Part shown: in pieces, positions 1-10,445 of the stretch
How the letters are laid out: the number at the start of each line of letters is the position of its first letter
How positions within the stretch are numbered: the stretch's first letter is position 1
Assembly: GCA_002189035.1 (NCBI GenBank)
Contig: CM007990.1
Coordinates: forward strand, 4,712,001-4,776,000
Origin: Utricularia gibba
Lineage: Eukaryota > Streptophyta > Magnoliopsida > Lamiales > Lentibulariaceae
Direction: 5' to 3'
Length of the DNA: 64,000 nucleotides
Made by a program: the position numbers and the translations under genes
Notes under the pieces: generated by a model
What the model was told of the DNA's origin: nothing
Seen by the model: only the letters and a program-made list of their open reading frames with translations
Databases searched by the model: none

Positions 1-154
1 TTCTTCTTCTTCTTCTTCTGCTTCTTCTGCTTCTCCTTGTTCTCATGAACTGTTCTTGTCTTCTGTAGAGTTGTCTGTCTTTTTTTGGGTTCTGATTAAA
101 TCATAAAGATTCATCCTTTTTTTGATCTTCCTTGGATTTGGGTGTTGTGTTGTA

Positions 155-1603
155 ATGGTGGGCTGCGATTTTTGCTGCGACCGAACGGCGATTCTCTTCT
201 GCCGTGCTGATAGCGCCAAGCTCTGTCTCTCGTGCGACCACCACGTGCACACTGCGAATGCTCTCTCGCAAAAACACCTCCGTTCCCAGATCTGCGATAA
301 CTGCGCCGCCCAGCCGGCCGGAACTCGTTGCGTTACCGACGGATTAGTCCTCTGTCAGGACTGCGATTGGGACGCCCACGGCAGCTGCGCCACCGGCCAT
401 GCTCGCTCCCCGCTCGAGGGCTTCACCGGTTGCCCGTCTCCCTTTGAATTGGCGTCATCCTGGGATTTGGAAATCACCGAGAGCAAACCGCCGTATGAGT
501 GGAGCGGACTTCTAGAGGAGCTGATGGTGCCCATCTTCTCCGATTACGGTGGCAAGAACTCAACTTGTGGGAAGCAGAAACAAGTGATTCTGAAACAGTT
601 ACTGGAACTCATGTCTCACAGCGGCGTCGGTACCAGTCAGGATAAGGAAGAGATGGTGCCGCCCAGTACGCCGCCGTGTAGCACCCCTTGGCAACTCGAG
701 AATTTCTGCCATCCGCCGCCGGAAAAGAAGCTTTCGCCGCAAAGCCAGAGCAACAGTTTCACAACAATGCTGATACAACCCGTTCCCAAACAAGAACCAT
801 GGAACAGTAATAACAGTCGAGCTCAGGTACTGCAGTTTTCTCAAGTCAAATTCTGTATAGATTGCTGGGACCAATTCTGCAGCATCAAAATCCTTCCCCT
901 TTCTGCAGATTTGGGATTTCAATCGGGGACAGTTAAGGGGAAAAGACGACTGCAGCCCAGGAGACTTAGAGTACGGTGGGGATCTCGTCTTCAACAGCAA
1001 TTCTTACAGTGATCTGGTAAAGGAGACTTCTTTGGCCAAGAGACGGGGCCTCAAGATTCCTGTTGTAGATTTTTCTGTCTCCAACAAGGACACGATCCCC
1101 TTCTATGTAAGAAATCTTGGAACACTTATGCCAGAGTTCCTGTGTAGCCTGATAAAGATTTGATCTTTTCAAATGGGCAGGCTCTGGCGAACAGTAACCA
1201 CATACTCATTCAGGACCAGCAACATCAGAAAGCAACACTTTACAACCATCACAGGCCGGCAACGAGAGACCGTCCTATGATGGGATACAAGACTTGTACT
1301 TTGCAGATCAGTCGATGCCACTTCGGAGCGACGGTGCGTCGGCTGCGACGATGAAGGCGAACATGGAACTTCTAGCGAAAAATCGAGGCGATGCGGTGAC
1401 ACGATACAAGGAAAAGAGGAAAACTAGGAGGTAGATGGAGTTCTCTACCCCGGATACTCAGTCTACTGTATTCTGATGATATCACTGACATTTCGCTTGT
1501 TTGTAGATATGACAAGCACATTAGATACGAATCAAGAAAGGCAAGAGCGGATACTAGGAAGCGAGTGAAGGGCAGATTCGTGAAGGCTACAGAAGAATCA
1601 TAG
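155..1603 (+). CDS. B-box/CCT zinc-finger protein, CONSTANS-like (COL9-15 group)
   Basis: Probable nuclear transcription regulator of light or flowering responses. Two tandem B-boxes are seen: the first starts [21 protein letters not shown] (residues about 4-45), the second [13 protein letters not shown] (about 47-90). The C-terminal CCT domain is split by an intron ([11 protein letters not shown], then [19 protein letters not shown]). Two B-boxes plus CCT place it in the COL9-15 (BBX7-13) group. I start at ATG 155, which begins MVGCDFC; an in-frame non-ATG extension upstream is ignored. Exons are 155-826, 909-1106, an uncertain third exon ending at 1430, and 1507-1603. The third exon either starts at 1255 (in frame, about 380 aa) or at 1181, in which case one G appears to be missing at 1213-1214 (about 405 aa). 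The second option gives a readable stretch with GPATSES, so I slightly prefer it. Confidence 0.88.
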
Positions 1604-2093
1604 GATGGTCTCATGCTTTCTGTGGGCTTGTTGCCGCTTGAATTTCAGTGTACATTGTGCTGATTTCAGCACTTTTTTGCCTGTCGAATGGAACTGTAGT
1701 TCTGTCATCATTTGTTGATGTTGAAAAGCTTAGAAGGAAAAGGCATTCTTCATGAAACCGGGAGATGCAAATGATTATACTTAATAGGGAAGTGGATGCT
1801 GGTTTCATCCACGAAGAGTGAGTTTCTGCATTAACTCCATCTACCTCTGGTTTGGACTGAAATGCAGCTATGGCATTGAAGGCAGCAGCGGACTGATGAT
1901 AAATGAAACCAGGGGTTTCTTACCAGAACAATCATTTCCCAGGAGGATAGCAAGGCCAATGGCGGTTGACAGAGTTATGAGAACTTTTACTCTTCATCTG
2001 CTTCTTCATATGAACGCCGTGATAGTCCCTCCCCTTTTTTGTCTGAAAATTCTGTATTTCTGTTCAATCCTGGACCCAAATCTCTGGTGGCTG

Positions 2094-2725
2094 ATGAAAA
2101 AAATGAAGGATCTGTCTTTATATCTGCTCAAGAACGCTTTCGGCGTGAAGGTGAAAAAGGGGTTCAACAACTTCTGCAGCGGAGAGGGTTCCACGACGAC
2201 ACTGGAGCAGCAGAATTTGGGTTCGGCGTTTGAGGACATGATTCTCCGGCTGGAGATGGAGGAGAAAAATGGGCGAAGAATGTCGAGTGTGAACAGGTCT
2301 GATATTCTGAGGAGTGCCAAAAATGCTTTGAATCAATATCCACGATTCTCCCTCGACGGGAAAGACGCAATGTACAGAGTTTCCTTCACGGCGCCGATGA
2401 GAGCAGAGTTGCCGGCTGTGCTGGGCGGAGAGAGGGTGGTTTGGTGCAAACCCGGAGTGGTGGCGAAGCTGATGGGATTGGAGGCGGTTCCGGTACCTCT
2501 GGGTCTGAATAGTCGTCGCCAGCGGATAAATTGGCGGCGCAGATACGGCGGCTGAATCTCAGGAGGAGAGGCGAAACGAAGGAGATGCAGAGGAGAAGAG
2601 CCAAAGTGGTGCCGTGCTCCCAAAACGCCCGCGTTCCGCTGCCGGAGTCCCTCCGGTTCACCGATGGCCACGTAGGATGGCCCATGGGTCACTTCGCTAG
2701 ACAAGTCGGCCCAACCCATAATTAG
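2094..2725 (+). CDS. Small TRM/LONGIFOLIA-like protein, frame broken
   Basis: Similar to short plant proteins carrying the motif found in LONGIFOLIA/TRM proteins, which act at microtubules; the role of this short form is unknown to me. Visible signatures are RSAKNALNQYPRFSLDGKDA and WCKPGVVAKLMGLEAVPVP. I start at ATG 2094 (MKKMKDLSLYLLKNAFG), with 2103 as an alternative. The first frame stops at 2555. From about 2526 another frame continues the expected basic tail, DKLAAQIRRLNLRRRGETKE, to a stop at 2725. One extra G in the GG at 2524-2525 would join the two frames into about 210 aa. The gene may be intact with an assembly error, or a recent pseudogene. It lies about 0.5 kb downstream of the B-box gene on the same strand. 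Confidence 0.65.
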
Positions 2726-3545
2726 TATGGCTCATCACTCCTCGTCCCAACACTTGCAGGCCCTAATTCTTACAGGCCCAAGGCATTACTTGTTGCTTTA
2801 CATTCAAATCAAACATTTATTAATGGGCTTTATATTCTCATTTTTTTAATGAAAATTACAAAAATGTTACTATTATTCTCCGTGTTTAAATTTTTAGCCT
2901 AACTAATCTTTTAAAAAAAATGATAAAATTGGTATACATTATTTAAAAAATTGGTTTAAAAAATTAAAAACCACTAATTATTTAAAAATTTGATAAAAAT
3001 TAATCATCAACTAGTTTTTGAATACTAGTAATTAATTACGTTTGATGGTCAAGTAATGAAACATAAAAAATGTCTAAAATTTAAAAGTTTGAAATTTGAG
3101 GAATAATTATACTTGATATAATAAAATTTGAAAATTAATTATCCTATATAAAACATTGGAGACCAATTTTGACAATGAGTATGAGATATATAATCTATAT
3201 TAAAAGGTAGAAATAATTTTATCAAAATATTTAATATTGGTATTTTTAAGGTAAATTACTCATTTATTAATTAATAATTTATTACATTTCAAAAATATGC
3301 AAATCAAGGTTTTAATAACTTAAAAAAAATTAAACGATCAATAAAGACATCGGCAAGGTTTTAATTTATTATTAAATGTGGACGCGTGGATGCGATTAAT
3401 TGGTTTACGAGGGCAGGGCGATTAATTGGTCATGTTAAGTCAACCCAACATGAGCAACAAGAAAGGGCGGCATTCCTTTTCTGAAATTTATTTATTATCT
3501 ATTTTATTGTGGAAATTCACGCAGCACGTGGACACAGCAAGTGTC
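2726..3545. other. AT-rich intergenic DNA
   Basis: Very AT-rich with many A and T runs and no readable gene. It separates the TRM-like gene from the 3' end of the first proline-rich protein gene. No clear repeat boundary was seen. Confidence 0.6.
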
Positions 3546-4048
3546 TCAGGCTTGACACTGGAAGCAGGGCGGGGCGGGTTTGCCGCAGTCTTCGAGGACA
3601 CGGCGACACTTGGGGTACAGAAGGTTGATGTTGAGCGTCGCCTTGGCTTTCACGGCGGTGCAGAGGCAAGAGGCGGCCTCCCAGTCCGACAGACGTTGGA
3701 TCACAGGGCAACACACCGCCTTCGGGTCTGTACCAATCCCGATCCCGACGTGCACCAATCCACCTAAGACGTCGATGCAGGCTTCAAGTTCCACTGTAGC
3801 GATGGGACACGGCGGTGTATACGTTGGGCACGTCGTTTCCGGCGGTTTTGGAACTGTCGGTGGATTGTAAACCGGCGGCGGCTTGACGACCGGCGGGGGG
3901 TGTATACGGGGGGAGGCTTGACCACCGGCGGAGGATTGTATGGTGGCACCTTCGGCGACGGTGTGTAGGGGCATTCATTGCAGGCTAGAGAAGCATGAAA
4001 AGTGGCGAAGGTGAGGACAAGCAGGAAGAATTGAGTAAGCGTCGCCAT
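3546..4048 (-). CDS. Hybrid proline-rich protein (8-cysteine LTP-like domain), copy 1
   Basis: Secreted cell-wall type protein. It has a signal peptide (MATLTQFFLLVLTFATFHASLA), a short PPPVVKPPPVYNP proline-rich stretch, and a C-terminal 8-cysteine domain (DVLGGLVHVGIGIG, CCPVIQRLSDWEAASCLC) of the seed-storage/LTP/hybrid proline-rich superfamily. The end, PPCFQCQA, carries cysteines beyond the usual eight. ATG 4048 is chosen because it directly precedes the signal peptide. The reading frame changes inside the proline stretch, at the run of six G on the plus strand (3895-3900). A seventh G would give an uninterrupted protein of about 167 aa. A close paralogue lies about 3 kb away on the same strand. 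Confidence 0.88.
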
Positions 4049-4104
4049 GGCGATGGAACAAGGAAGGCGTCTGTGTGTGCTCAATTTGGAACTTCAACCC
4101 TCCC

Positions 4105-4112
4105 TTTTATAG
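4105..4112 (-). promoter_or_regulatory. TATA box of HyPRP copy 1
   Basis: On the minus strand this reads TATAAAAG, about 57 bp upstream of the ATG at 4048, which suits a short leader. Confidence 0.6.
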
Positions 4113-4530
4113 AGTTCAGTTGGGCAAAAATAAAATATTGTAACCTGCATGCATGAAAGCGCGTTGCATACCCAAATTATCTTCCAGGGTGTCTCTTCTT
4201 GTAATAAGACGATGCGTTTTGTCCAAATCCAACCCCACAAGATGAGTGGTTTTCATACTTATCCCTTGTGAGTGCACCGCACCATCTTGTGGTTCGGATT
4301 GGATGTCCTAAATCATAAGCTCGATAATCCGAAGTCATAAAAGTATCTCCAATCGTCTATAGTTAAAATTCAACAGGTTCATTTTATGAGGAGATTCTTT
4401 TTATAAGACATGAGTAACTCTCTAGAGATGCAACTCCCCACTTGTCCATCAAATAAATTAGTTCATTGATTACATAGTACAATTTTGCGTCACATAGAAT
4501 TGGTCTTATAAATCCAAATTTTTTTCACTA

Positions 4531-4665
4531 TATTAGAATACATAATCGAATAATGGAAAAATGAAAGTGAAATTTTCAAATATATAAGAAATTGTAAATT
4601 ACTAATAATTTATTGAGCTTAATCTTTATATTGTAATTTACATTTATTATGTATTTGGATTTCAT
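4531..4665 (+). repeat. Decayed LTR/MITE-like repeat related to the element at 42020-42144
   Basis: It starts TTAGAATACATAATCGAATA and contains ATGAAAGTG and TATTGAGCTTAATCTTTATA. These match, with substitutions and partly in opposite orientation, segments of the 125-bp LTR-like element near 42 kb (TTAGAATACACAATCCCATA on its minus strand; TATTGAGCTTAATCTTTTCT on plus). A degenerate TGGTATATCAAATCC lies just downstream, near 4675, and resembles a primer-binding site. Boundaries are approximate. Confidence 0.45.
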
Positions 4666-5680
4666 GTGTGTTCGCGTGGTATATCAAATCCTGAATTTCA
4701 TCATACTAAAGAATAAAATGAATTTAATAACATGATCTAGTAACTGTTTTCACATAGATTATGGATGAGTAAGGTATGTGATTAAATCTAATAACCCAAT
4801 CTAGTTATATATGAAACCGTTTTCTTATAAATAAAAAAACGTAAAATTGTAAGGTTTAAATATTATAATTCACCAATATTGAATAATAAAAGTGTCAATA
4901 ATTATATTTAAGTATTGATTAATTAAGAGATTTTTTCTACTTCAGTACCATTTCGCGACCCTGGGTCCCTCCCTATCTGGGGTCTATGCTATCCCAGAAA
5001 ATCTTGTGAGTAAGTCAGATTTGCGTCGCAGGGGCTCTGATTTATGCGCAAATCTTGTCGGCCGATCCTTGACTCTGCGTCAGTGAATCTTGGCTCCACC
5101 AGTGACAATGCCTTCCTTTGTGAATTCGGGTTTCACCCATGGTTTCGCAGCTGTTAAAACTAAGGAATACAACGAGTACGATTAGGAAGGGATTGGTTGA
5201 AGAGTCTTATCTTATACATTGAATGATTGGTGTTTCTGTAGTTCAATCTTTTCTGTCAGTTTGCGTTTTTAGAGGAATACGTACAATGCAATTCCAGCTG
5301 TAGGTAGCAAGAGTCGCGTAGGACACGGACACGGGGGGGTCGAGTCCAGCAGTGTCGTCTTTTGGCGCTGGCTCCAAGATTCAAACTTGCAATAGAGGGA
5401 TGGAGAAGACGACATCAGAAGCTGAGGTGGCCGCCGACCTCCTCTAGACAACTGGTGTCGGCAAGGCGAAATGGGAATATATGGCTTACCAAATAAGGGT
5501 TTTATGCCCACACTGTTTGACTAATCGACTCCAATTGCATAAATATACCCAAAAAGAAAAAGCAATCCGTACAACGATTTCAACACATTATTCTTTTGTA
5601 CTCAAAAGTTGTGTGTGCTGTTTTTACTTGTATTTTTATCAAAAGTAATTTTGTACATACTTGATCATATTTATGTTTCT
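4666..5680. other. Intergenic DNA, no recognised gene
   Basis: The part at about 4945-5510 is less AT-rich than its surroundings and contains short open frames, the longest about 80 codons on the minus strand (5269-5511). None shows a recognisable domain. It could be a decayed gene fragment. The rest is AT-rich. Confidence 0.4.
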
Positions 5681-5689
5681 GATTTTGAG

Positions 5690-6130
5690 TAGAATAAATT
5701 TTAGTTATAATTAAAAATGATTAGAAATAAAAATAGTTAATTCTACTTCTCATTTCTATTTTGGACACCAGATTCTCGAAAATATCTATTTTTGTAATTT
5801 TTACAAAACACGTCATTTTTATTTCTACTTCTTCAAAAAATTTCTAATTCTACTTTTCACTTTTCCAAAAGTAAAAACAACATTCAAATTTTTTTCAAAA
5901 TACTACTTTAAATAAGTGTTTTGGAAAATTTTGAAATGTTGTTTTTACTTTGGAAAAATAAAAAGCATAACTTGAAATATTTTACAACAAATAGAGATAT
6001 AAATGAGTTGTTTTGAAAATATTATAGAAATAGAAATATTTTCAAGAATTTTATTTCAAAAATAGAAATGAGAAATATTTTTTCTTATTTCTACTTCTAA
6101 CTAATTTTAACTATGCTTAAAAATTATTTT
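5690..6130. mobile_element. Long-inverted-repeat (foldback) MITE
   Basis: The block is roughly self-complementary about a centre near 5910. Inner arms include AAAAGTAAAAACAACATTCA near 5865-5890 and its complement TTGTTTTTACTTT near 5940. Outer arms pair TCTACTTCTCATTTCTATTT (about 5740) with AAATAGAAATGAGAAATATT (about 6060). There is no coding capacity. Outer limits and target duplication are not resolved. A second decayed stretch of similar composition lies at about 9590-9900. Confidence 0.55.
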
Positions 6131-7019
6131 TGTAAAAAAAAAAAAGAAATAGTAAGTATTCTAGGTAAAATTATTTTCAATAAAAACATAAATAAAAACA
6201 GTATTCAAATATTTTCAAGACCGCAATTAACCTTCTCTTATAAATTCACCTATTAACAAATAGAAGTTACATGATGATGCAATTACGGGGGCAACCGTAA
6301 AAGTTTCCATAGACAACTTCCGTCTTGATTAAAAACAATTAAAAACCCTTATGTATGTAAAAGCAGTGTTATGAAAACGGGTTCAACCCATCATACTGAT
6401 TATTCTTAATTTTGGATTAAATACTTTTTATAATGGTTTGAATCGATTTGAACCTATTATAAAACTTATATAAAATCTAAAAATAATTATCTAAATTTCA
6501 TATATTTTTTTAAATTTTTTATATAAGAAGTATTGATAGTGAATCCAAAAAATCATGGGATCAGGTTGAATCAGACCGAACCCTGGATTGAACCCATGAT
6601 TGTCAACTATTGTGTAAGAGACACGACATAGTTTACGAGGAAAAAGCTAAATCTTCGTCACCCCGATTACATCTCTTTGAAGTTTTACTATTTTATACAT
6701 GATTTTTTGTAATGGATCACTTGAATTTTTAAACCGATTTAAAAGGTGTGGTGGCTCACAAGTTTGAATATTCTAAGTGATAAATTTTTACTTTAGTTTG
6801 TGTGATATAAAGTAAAGGTGGTTTTTTTTTTCTAAATGGTGAATTTGGGACTTTTTGGACTAACAAAAATATGAAGTAATTTTCATAAGTGTGTTTGTAT
6901 TCCATTCCATATTGAAACTTGTGCTGTCACAGCGTTTATTTCACAAGGGGCATGAGATTATTCAAGAGAGTAACTCAAAACGACTAGGAGTACATGGGCG
7001 TGTCCGACGCGGCGGATTC
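6131..7019. other. AT-rich intergenic DNA
   Basis: No gene or clear repeat was recognised. The last roughly 100 bp (about 6900-7019) are probably the 3' UTR of the minus-strand proline-rich protein gene. Confidence 0.5.
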
Positions 7020-7789
7020 TCAGGCCTGACACTGGAAGCAAGGTGGCACGGGTTTGCCGCAGTCTTCGAGGACACGGCGGCACCTGGGATAGAGAAGGTT
7101 GATGTTGAGAGTCGCCTTCGCTTTGACGGCGCTGCAGAGGCAAGACGCGGCCTCCCAGTCTGACAGATGCTGGATGGCCGGGCAGCACACAGATCTCGGG
7201 CTGCCCCCGATACCGATTCCGATCCCGATGTTAATCAGACCGCCCAAAACGTCCACGCAGGCGTCGAGTTCCACGGTAGCGATGGGACAAGTTGGCGCAT
7301 ACCGCGGGCACGTCGTTTCCGGGGGTGTCGGAATCGTCGGGGGATTGTACACTGGGGGCGGTTCCACCACCGGTGGAGGGGTGTAGACAGGGGGTGGCTT
7401 CACAACGGGCGGGGGCGTGTACACCGGCGGAGGGTTGTAAACGGGGGTGGCTTCACAACGGGCGGTGGAGTGTACACCGGCGGAGGGTTGTAAACGGGGG
7501 GTGGCTTCACAACGGGCGGGGGCGTGTACACCGGCGGAGGGTTGTAAACAGGGGGCGGCTTCACAACGGGCGGTGGGGTGTACACCGGAGGTGGCTTAAC
7601 AACCGGCGGAGGAGTGTAGGTGGGCGGCGACGGCGTGGGGTAGTGTACTGGGGGCAAATTGGGGGGCAGCCTGGGCGACGGCGTGTAGGGACATTCATTA
7701 CACGCTAGCGAAGCATACCAGGTGGCGATGTTGAACAGGAGCAGAGAAAACATCATCGTTCTTCTGCTGATTCGGCCAGGTGTCGCCAT
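7020..7789 (-). CDS. Hybrid proline-rich protein (8-cysteine LTP-like domain), copy 2
   Basis: Paralogue of the gene at 3546-4048. It has signal peptide MFSLLLFNIATWYASLA followed by CNECPYTPSP, a long proline-rich region built on PPPVVKPPPVYNP/PPPVVKPPPVYTP units, and an 8-cysteine domain (ACVDVLGGLINIGIGIG, CCPAIQHLSDWEAASCLC, ending PPCFQCQA). ATG 7789 is chosen for its position before the signal peptide. The reading frame shifts in one repeat unit: the plus-strand run at 7443-7447 has five G, while an otherwise identical unit about 60 bp away has six. Restoring one G gives about 256 aa. It probably sits in the cell wall or at the plasma-membrane/wall interface. The two genes arose by tandem duplication and differ mainly in repeat number. 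Confidence 0.9.
7370..7625 (-). repeat. Tandem repeats coding PPPVVKPPPVYxP
   Basis: Near-identical units of about 57 bp (and shorter 39-bp forms) code for alternating PPPVVKPPPVYNP and PPPVYTP blocks. Unit number differs from the neighbouring paralogue, so this region expands and contracts. Confidence 0.85.
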
Positions 7790-7862
7790 GCTGACACACC
7801 AATGAAGAAGAAGAAGAAGAAGCTTTTCCACTGGAGTGGTGTCTGTGTGTCCCAAGCCCGCC

Positions 7863-7870
7863 ATTTATAG
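7863..7870 (-). promoter_or_regulatory. TATA box of HyPRP copy 2
   Basis: Minus strand reads CTATAAATG, about 75 bp upstream of ATG 7789. Confidence 0.55.
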
Positions 7871-10445
7871 ATCTCAAAACCGCGTCCTCCTGCCCTGAAT
7901 ATCCGCCATTTTTTTCCAGAAGCGCGTGCGGCCTCGGCGTCCCTACGTTTGGCCCCAAACAGCCTGCAATTTGTCATCATCCCCACTCCCCAGATCCCCC
8001 AATCCTCATACTTATCCCCTCTCTGGTGCTTACAAGACGATATACATGGAGCAGGGGCACCCTCAATGCCGCTTATTACAAACTGCATCCCTCGAATGCA
8101 ATGGGATTTGTCGGGTCAATAGAATACTCAAAATTCATCTGGTTTAAATGATTTTCAACTGAACATAACACCAATTAAATCAAATATCATTTCATTTCTC
8201 ATCTGAAACCAAATACACCTTAAGACTATGTATTAAATACTACTAAAGGTTATTTGATAGTTAATGTACGGTAGATTAGTTTAACTGTTCAAATATATTT
8301 GATAAATTAGTTTAATACTACACGAGTATTTTTCGAATTAGGTATTTCAAAACTCAATCTTTAGCTGAGTTTTACTAAACAACTCAATTTATAAAATATT
8401 TGTATCAAACAAACTTTAATATTAACTACATAATACATGTTTATCTAGGTATAAATAACTTAAATATATTACTATCCTCTCAAACATACCGTTTAAATTT
8501 ATATTTTAAATAAAATCATATTCTCACCCAAATTTTTGCTTACATTGACGGTGTGTGGATTCAAATATATTGAAAAATGTATTATTATAGATATTAGATG
8601 GGAGGGAGATATGTGGATAAAATGAAATACTTTAGTTGATGAAAACTGAGAAATATTTTATTTATATAAAAAAGATAATTATGCCATCATCATTTTCAAG
8701 AATTTTAGACGAATTGTACTTTGATTATAGATGAGATAAAAGGATACTTTATATAGATGATTTTTTTTTTAATCTTGAATGAATTTTTTTTAGAAGATGA
8801 GAACATAAAATCGTGAAGATTAAGAATAAATTGAGTTGTTGGAAAATATATAAAGCAAAAATGTAAATAAAATGATCAAAATCCAATGTAAAAAAAAAAA
8901 GGTTATTTAACAGGATTTGATAAAATCTAATTTTTAATAAAACCCTGTAAAAATCGGGATTCATAAAATAAATCAGGATATTTACGCCTATAATTATCTC
9001 TTCATTTTTTCCACGTTATCCACATTGTAGAATTCAGCGGATCCTCCCCCTCCCTGGATCGATGTTCATGTACGTGAGTGTCCAGTTGTATGGAGCAGCT
9101 CAGTCACAGCGAGTCGACGACATGCCGACACGGTGTCCTACTTTTGTCTGAACTCCAAATTTTCAAACTTGTATCAAAGAGAAGGCGAAGAAGAAGACAC
9201 TCGACAAGCTGTGCCGGATGCAGACCTCCGAATCCTTTCCTGGGCGTGTAGAGCCCTCCCGAATCAAAGTCGCCGGGTTCCCACTTATAGTATGCCTTCT
9301 GATATCAAGATGAATTAGTTTAGGAACACTATATTTGGTTTACGGGATTACAGTTTAATTTATTTGGATTTAAATAAATATAATATAATGAGAATAGTTT
9401 CTTTTTGTGAACGATTGATACAAACATTGTTTATTAAAAATGATACACTTAGTCCCCAATATATAATCGTGATTTAACTATGATTTGATTGCAATTTAAT
9501 GTTATTTTGATAAAATATTAAAAAAATTAGGCAATAGTATGTATAATTTATTCTATGACTTATAATTTAAAGTAAAATTAAAATTTTTATATATTATAGT
9601 AGTGTTCTGGAAAATTTTTGTAAAATGTTTTACTTTTCAAAATTATTTTTAAAAAATAGAAATAAGAAGTAAAATTAATCAATTTCTTATTTTTCTAAAA
9701 AAAAAATTTGTAATATAATTTTAAAAATATTTTTATCAAAATTATTTTTACAATTGAAATTATTTTAAAATAAAATTATTTTTATTTTTGAAAAATATAA
9801 ATAATTTTTAAATATTTTCCAAATTACTATTTATATCTAATTATTCTAAAATTTAACTTTTACTTCTATTTCTAACTATTATCAATTTATTTTAATTTTA
9901 TCTACTTTAACTATTTATCATACACGTTAAAAAAATATGATTTATTCAATCAATAAATTGCTTAATTTCATATAGATTGTTTTTTGATCTATTTACGCAC
10001 TAACTTCTACTTATTTTTATAAGAAGAAGTTATTGATTAAGTGGAACACATTATACTAGAAAATCCAAACTTTCTAGAGAGGTATTACATGTTGGGCCGT
10101 CCAAACTACAGCCTAAATTAAGGGGTTGACTTGGCCCATAATGGATATGAATATTGGGCCCCGCCATCCGCGATTCCGCACGGGGTATTGGGCCCAGCCA
10201 TTCGTGCAAATTTTCTCTAGGTGAAAAGAAGCGTTTCACTGGCTCTTTGTCTGGTCTTTTGCCGGCCATAAATTGCCCAGCAGGTTGGGAATCACCGTTA
10301 CACTGCTCGAAAGTCGAAAAGCCATTTCTGCAATTCAATTATTGCAAGCAACAAGGAATAGGAGAAGACACCGGCTGTGCTGCTGCTGCCCTTTACGTCG
10401 CACTGCTAGTTATTCTGCTCAGGGGAACTGATCCCAATCCTGGAC
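7871..10445. other. Intergenic DNA with a possible decayed foldback element
   Basis: Mostly AT-rich. At about 9590-9900 words such as TGTTTTACTTTTCAAAA and CTATTTCTAACTATTATC echo the foldback element at 5690-6130, so this may be an older copy. Open frames near 9133-9318 and 10051-10338 show no recognisable domain. The last few hundred bases are the upstream region of the LRR gene. Confidence 0.4.

Noticed and set aside
1-40. TTC repeat at the window start
   Set aside because: Simple sequence, probably part of the B-box gene leader; not informative.
599-1000. 133-codon minus-strand frame in the B-box gene
   Set aside because: Antisense shadow of the coding exons.
2500-2520. A short intron between GGTACC and AATAG to explain the TRM-like frame change
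   Set aside because: It would be about 20 nt, far below plant intron size.
7370-7625. Repeat array resembling a CRISPR or satellite
   Set aside because: The units code for in-frame proline motifs of a cell-wall protein in a plant nuclear gene; no spacers.
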